DNA from: an uncultured Alphaproteobacteria bacterium
GTDB lineage: Bacteria; Pseudomonadota; Alphaproteobacteria; Sphingomonadales; Sphingomonadaceae
DNA length: 64,000 nucleotides
Assembly (NCBI GenBank): GCA_903934325.1
Contig: CAIZNH010000028.1
Span: 1 to 64,000, forward strand
Direction: 5' to 3'
The position numbers and the translations under genes are program-made. Within the stretch, counting starts at the first letter, position 1. Every line of letters starts with the position of its first letter. The notes below the pieces were generated by a model. It saw only the letters and a list, made by a program, of their open reading frames with translations, was not told where the DNA came from and searched no databases. Positions 60,861-64,000 of the stretch are shown here, one piece after another.

Positions 60861-61781
60861 GCCTGACCGGATCCGCGCCAGCGCGCCGGATCGCGCGGCC
60901 AGCGCCTTGGCCTGCGCCACCCCGCTATCGAATGCCCCGCGCGCGCCCAGCAGAGCGCGGTTCGCCAGCGTCGGCCGCAGCAGCATCACGCTGGCACAGG
61001 ACGCGCTGTGGGTGCCGAACATCGCCTTGTGCGCGCCGTCACCCTCGGTGAAATCGAACCAGCGGTAGCGCTCTTCGGCAAACAGGCGCTCCAGCGCCTC
61101 CATCTGCAACACCGTGCCGGGCGACAGCCGCGCATGATCGGGATCATAGCCGAGATGGGCATAGACCAGCGTGGCCCCGACCACCGGTAGCGAGAGATAG
61201 GCAATCGCCTGCCCCCCTGCGTGGAGCAGGAAGCCGCGCATCCGGTCGTCCTCCGCCGCCTCCAGCATCGTCCGGCGGGCCTCCGGGCTGTCGGGCAGGC
61301 CGGCATCGAGCAGCCGCGCCTGATAGGTGCGCGCCGAGAGCGGCAGGGCGGCGGCGAGAAAGGCTTCGATCTCGTCCGGGGTGCGGTGTTCGGTGACGGT
61401 GAAGCCGCCTGTCTCCTCCTCCAGCTTCTTCGCCTTGCGCCGCAAGGTCGAGCGGGTCTTGCCCGAGAAGCGCGCCATATAGGCATCGAAGCCGTCCGCC
61501 ATATCGATGTAGTGGCGCGGGTAGTCCTGCCGCCCGCCCGCGACAAAGCCGGGATAGCGGCCTGCGATGGCGGCCATCCGGCAGGCGGGGGCAGACAGGA
61601 TGCGCAGGCCATCGGGGCCGGCCTCGGGCGCATCGGGCAAGGCCCCGCCCAGCACCTGTTCGAGCGAGAAGCTCCATGTCGTCAACTGGCGCGGCACGGC
61701 CCAGAGGCGGCGCGCGCCGATGGTGAAGTCGACCGGAATGGCGTGTGCCGGAGAACTCGCCATGGTCTTAAAGCGCGCCAT
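60849..61781 (-). CDS. GNAT/BioF2-like acyltransferase (FemAB-type)
   Basis: A 310-residue protein with a GNAT-like, BioF2-type domain: YMARFSGKTRSTLRRKAKKL, then ALPLSARTYQARLLDAGLPD and GGQAIAYLSLPVVGATLVYA, plus GYDPDHARLSPGTVLQME. Such proteins often modify cell-surface polysaccharide or lipid. The start may be ATG 61781, which overlaps the upstream gene by 14 bp, or ATG 61763. It follows a polysaccharide deacetylase on the same strand, hinting at a shared surface-glycan role. Confidence 0.8.
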   Translation of the reverse strand: MARFKTMASSPAHAIPVDFTIGARRLWAVPRQLTTWSFSLEQVLGGALPDAPEAGPDGLRILSAPACRMAAIAGRYPGFVAGGRQDYPRHYIDMADGFDAYMARFSGKTRSTLRRKAKKLEEETGGFTVTEHRTPDEIEAFLAAALPLSARTYQARLLDAGLPDSPEARRTMLEAAEDDRMRGFLLHAGGQAIAYLSLPVVGATLVYAHLGYDPDHARLSPGTVLQMEALERLFAEERYRWFDFTEGDGAHKAMFGTHSASCASVMLLRPTLANRALLGARGAFDSGVAQAKALAARSGALARIRSGLRA

Positions 61782-62748
61782 AGACAGTGTTGGAGACGAA
61801 CTGCTCGGCCAGCCGCCGTCCGGTGCGGATCGCGCTCGCGGGCAGAGGCTCGTTCGCGGACCCGTAGGCGCGGATCATCGGCGGGGTGTCGCGGTAATTG
61901 CCCGTTTCCACCCCCGGCATCCTGGCCAGCGCCTGCAACAGCCCGGCAAAGCGCCCCCACACGATCGGGTTCACGGCCAGCTTGCGGCGGTTGATGAGCT
62001 CGAAGGAATGGCTGACGAGAGTGAAGCTCTCGCGCCCGCTCGTCCGCGCATGGGCAATCGCGGCGAGCATCTCGCCAAGCGAGAGCGCGGTGATCTGGGC
62101 ATGGCGCTGCCCGCCGCCGAGGGTGCCGATGCTGCCCGCGGGCACCTCGATCACGCCAAGGTGGTGCACCGGATCGCGCACATCCGCGCCAAGGCTGATG
62201 CGGCAGGCGCCGCCTGTGAGCGCCGGGCAATGGCTTGAATCATAGGCAATGCCCAACATCGCCAGCGCCCGCAGCGTATCGTCATTCGCGCCGTAATTGC
62301 CTGCGCGGAAACCGACCGGCGCAGGCGCACCGGCGGCCATCAGCGTGTCGCGGGCGTAGGCAAGGAGTTCGCACTGGTCTTCCAGCGGGAAGTCCGCAAG
62401 GTTGCGCCCTGTGCGGCCCGATGCGAGCGGATTGGCGCTGCCGGCGTGCTCCAGCCATTCGGTATGGCAATGCAGCTGCACATCCTGCCCGGCGGCGATG
62501 ATGGGGCCGACAATATCCTCGATCGCGGCAAGGCCCCACACCAGTGCGGGCATGGGATCGACGAAGAACACCGCCTTTTGCCCGTATCGCGCCAGCATTT
62601 CGAGCTTGTGACCGATGCCTGCCGGACCTTGCGGGGTGATGCAGGCGATCGAGCGGGCAAAGTTCTCCGCCCGGTCAGCCGCATGCGGCCCGGTATAGAG
62701 GCCCGAGGAATACTCGGTGTCGATCGTGATGAACACGCGGGTCATCAT
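61768..62748 (-). CDS. Polysaccharide deacetylase family protein
   Basis: A 326-residue NodB-type deacetylase. It starts MMTRVFITIDTEYSSGLYTG with metal-binding Asp residues, has the HCHTEWLEH motif for zinc and metal ligands, and GFRAGNYGANDDTLRALAM for the active centre. It removes N- or O-acetyl groups from a glycan. No signal peptide is evident, so it may be cytoplasmic and act on precursors. It is paired with the acyltransferase downstream. Confidence 0.88.
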   Translation of the reverse strand: MMTRVFITIDTEYSSGLYTGPHAADRAENFARSIACITPQGPAGIGHKLEMLARYGQKAVFFVDPMPALVWGLAAIEDIVGPIIAAGQDVQLHCHTEWLEHAGSANPLASGRTGRNLADFPLEDQCELLAYARDTLMAAGAPAPVGFRAGNYGANDDTLRALAMLGIAYDSSHCPALTGGACRISLGADVRDPVHHLGVIEVPAGSIGTLGGGQRHAQITALSLGEMLAAIAHARTSGRESFTLVSHSFELINRRKLAVNPIVWGRFAGLLQALARMPGVETGNYRDTPPMIRAYGSANEPLPASAIRTGRRLAEQFVSNTVYGAL

Positions 62749-62813
62749 GACCCCCGTGATAACGGGCGAGGGTTAAGACGGCGTGAGGACGCTGTCGTCC
62801 CCTGCCGGAGGGT

Positions 62814-63575
62814 TCAGATTCCGCCCGCCGTGGTGGGGTAGCCGAGCCCTGCCAGCCCTTCGACCAGCGCGGCGCTGCACTGCGCCAGATCATCGGCGCT
62901 GGTGGAACGGACCACGAAATTGGCACCCACCCGGCCTTCGCGGAAGAAGGGGTAGGAGCCGATCTGGCAGGTCTCGTGGGCGGCCTCGACGCTCCGCAGC
63001 AGCTCGGCCACCTCGCTCTCGGCGCACCAGCAGCCGATGGTTTCCGACAACAGCGGCGCGCCGCCTTCAAGCTGGCCGGTGAGCGCGTCGAGCATCCCGG
63101 CGGTGATATGCGGCACGCCGGCCATCACGAACAGGTTGCCGCGCCGGATACCGGGCGCGCCCGACATGCGGTTGGGGATCAGTTCGGAGCCTTCGGGCAC
63201 GCGCGCCATGCGCAGCCGCCCTTCGTTGAGCCCCCCGCGGGTTTCGTAATAGCGTTCCAGCAGCGCGCGTGCATCGGGGTGGATGACCACCGGCACGCCC
63301 AGCGCCTTGGCGACCGCATCGACCGTGATGTCGTCATGGGTCGGCCCGATCCCGCCGGTGGTGAAGAGATAGTCATAATCCGCCATCAGCGCGTTGACCG
63401 CCTCGACGATGCGGCTTTCCACGTCCGGCACTACCCGCACTTCGGCAAGGCGGATGCCCTGCACCTGAAGCCAGGAGGCGACCTGCGCGATGTTCTTGTC
63501 CTGCGTGCGGCCGGAGAGGATTTCGTCGCCGATGACGATGAGCCCGGCGGTCCAGATCTTTTCGGGAGAGGTCAT
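62814..63575 (-). CDS. Competence/damage-inducible protein A-like (MoCF domain only)
   Basis: A 253-residue protein with the MoCF_biosynth/CinA N-terminal domain: TAGLIVIGDEILSGRTQDKN, then YDYLFTTGGIGPTHDDITVD. It lacks the C-terminal nicotinamide-nucleotide amidase half of full-length CinA. CinA N-terminal proteins are linked to pyridine-nucleotide recycling (ADP-ribose pyrophosphatase). The start at ATG 63575 fits the motif; upstream sequence to 63647 is a repeat. The substrate is not determined. Confidence 0.88.
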   Translation of the reverse strand: MTSPEKIWTAGLIVIGDEILSGRTQDKNIAQVASWLQVQGIRLAEVRVVPDVESRIVEAVNALMADYDYLFTTGGIGPTHDDITVDAVAKALGVPVVIHPDARALLERYYETRGGLNEGRLRMARVPEGSELIPNRMSGAPGIRRGNLFVMAGVPHITAGMLDALTGQLEGGAPLLSETIGCWCAESEVAELLRSVEAAHETCQIGSYPFFREGRVGANFVVRSTSADDLAQCSAALVEGLAGLGYPTTAGGI

Positions 63576-63619
63576 GGGGGATTGGTTAGGAGAGAAATCT
63601 TCCGATCCCAAGCCCCTTT

Positions 63620-63706
63620 CGTCATCCCCGCGCAGGCGGGGATCCATCTGCCCTTGCGATCACGCGGGAGGGTGAATGGACCCCTGCCTTCGCAGGGGTG
63701 ATGAGG
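63620..63706. repeat. Two hairpin repeats between FMO and CinA-type gene
   Basis: ATCCCCGC GCAG GCGGGGAT (63624-63643) and ACCCCTGC CTTC GCAGGGGT (63680-63699) are perfect hairpins in the 137-bp gap. Motifs of the type TCATCCCCGCGCAGGCGGG are common intergenic repeats in sphingomonads. They may also stop transcription, but no T-run follows. Confidence 0.75.
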
Positions 63707-63712
63707 GTTGCC

Positions 63713-64000
63713 TTATTCAGCGGCTTCGAGCTGTTCCTCAGCACCGCGCGCATTGGCTCCGGCGCGGGTAAAGGTCAGGAAGCCGTCGGTCAGCGCGTCT
63801 TCCTTCATCCGCTTGCGGTCTATCACATATTCCTGATTGAGCCGCCACGGATAGCTCACCGAATTGCGCGGCATGATGTGCTTGCCGCGCTGGATGTAGC
63901 CCGAGGAGAAATCGAACACGTCGTCTTCGGTGATCTTGGCTTCCTCCGCCGCGGTCAGCACCGGGGTGGCGATGGTCGTGCCTGTGGCGCGCATATGTTC
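63713..64000 (-). CDS. Flavin-containing monooxygenase, C-terminal part (runs off the window)
   Basis: The visible 95 or so residues are the C-terminal end of a flavoprotein monooxygenase: FSSGYIQRGKHIMPRN and YPWRLNQEYVIDRKRMKEDA match the end of FMO/BVMO-type proteins. The N-terminal FAD and NADPH domains lie beyond 64000. An internal ATG at 63994 is not the start. Members oxidise ketones or soft nucleophiles; the substrate is not known from this part. Confidence 0.75.
   Translation of the reverse strand, partial: EHMRATGTTIATPVLTAAEEAKITEDDVFDFSSGYIQRGKHIMPRNSVSYPWRLNQEYVIDRKRMKEDALTDGFLTFTRAGANARGAEEQLEAAE

Noticed and set aside
1..64000. CRISPR array or toxin-antitoxin system
   Set aside because: No regularly spaced repeat-spacer pattern was seen; the XRE gene lacks a RelE/HigB-type partner.

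Overview
The window is about 64 kb of GC-rich DNA from an alphaproteobacterium. The gene content points to Sphingomonadales, most likely Erythrobacteraceae (Erythrobacter/Porphyrobacter type). Reasons are the gene families (NDUFA12, DUF2155, Aat, DUF1674/SDHAF4, MetX-MetW), a very large Oar-like TonB-dependent receptor, a bacteriophytochrome operon, and the hflK-hflC-htrA order. This placement is inference; no rRNA operon is present.

Left end (1-2650): an accessory patch next to a tRNA-Leu(GAG) gene. It holds a 36-bp perfect palindrome in a probable insertion-sequence end, an integrase N-terminal fragment, a divergent XRE regulator, a VanZ-like membrane protein, a DUF5681 protein, and an iteron-like repeat cluster at 2216-2289.

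2860-31357: core genes. ftsE-ftsX-ydcF-plsC-NRAMP form a tightly overlapping operon. It converges on hisC-tyrC, which diverges from metX-metW. Then come msrB, a class A penicillin-binding protein, the hflK-hflC-htrA membrane-proteostasis cluster, mrp with a molybdopterin hydroxylase subunit, hemH, a P450, DUF1674, an RsmB-type methyltransferase, msrA, a secreted SAM-methyltransferase, aguB, folK and tRNA-Lys.

31358-32830: a second degraded patch directly behind tRNA-Lys, with an IS5-type transposase scar and a GNAT gene. 32831-48000: transport and envelope genes (TerC, YhhQ, an enlarged NupC, a 2OG-Fe(II) oxygenase, a giant TonB receptor, a MASE1 hybrid kinase, a TonB-like protein, manC-manA).

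46618-54212: red-light signalling (bphO-bphP, with a perfect TGT-N12-ACA PpsR/CrtJ-type box upstream), then a PHA-system protein, an XpaC-like/TelA pair and a fatty-acyl-AMP ligase. 54354-64000: recX-DUF192, NDUFA12-DUF2155 running tail-to-tail into aat with a 169-bp overlap, tRNA-Trp-secE-nusG-(small Zn protein)-rplK-rplA, a BioF2-type acyltransferase with a polysaccharide deacetylase, a CinA-type MoCF protein, and the 3' end of a flavin monooxygenase.

At least two families of short hairpin repeats are scattered between genes. I saw no CRISPR array, intact prophage or large biosynthetic cluster. The strongest leads are the phytochrome operon box, the iteron-like repeats, the REP-like repeats, the divergent NRAMP transporter, and several overlapping convergent gene ends.
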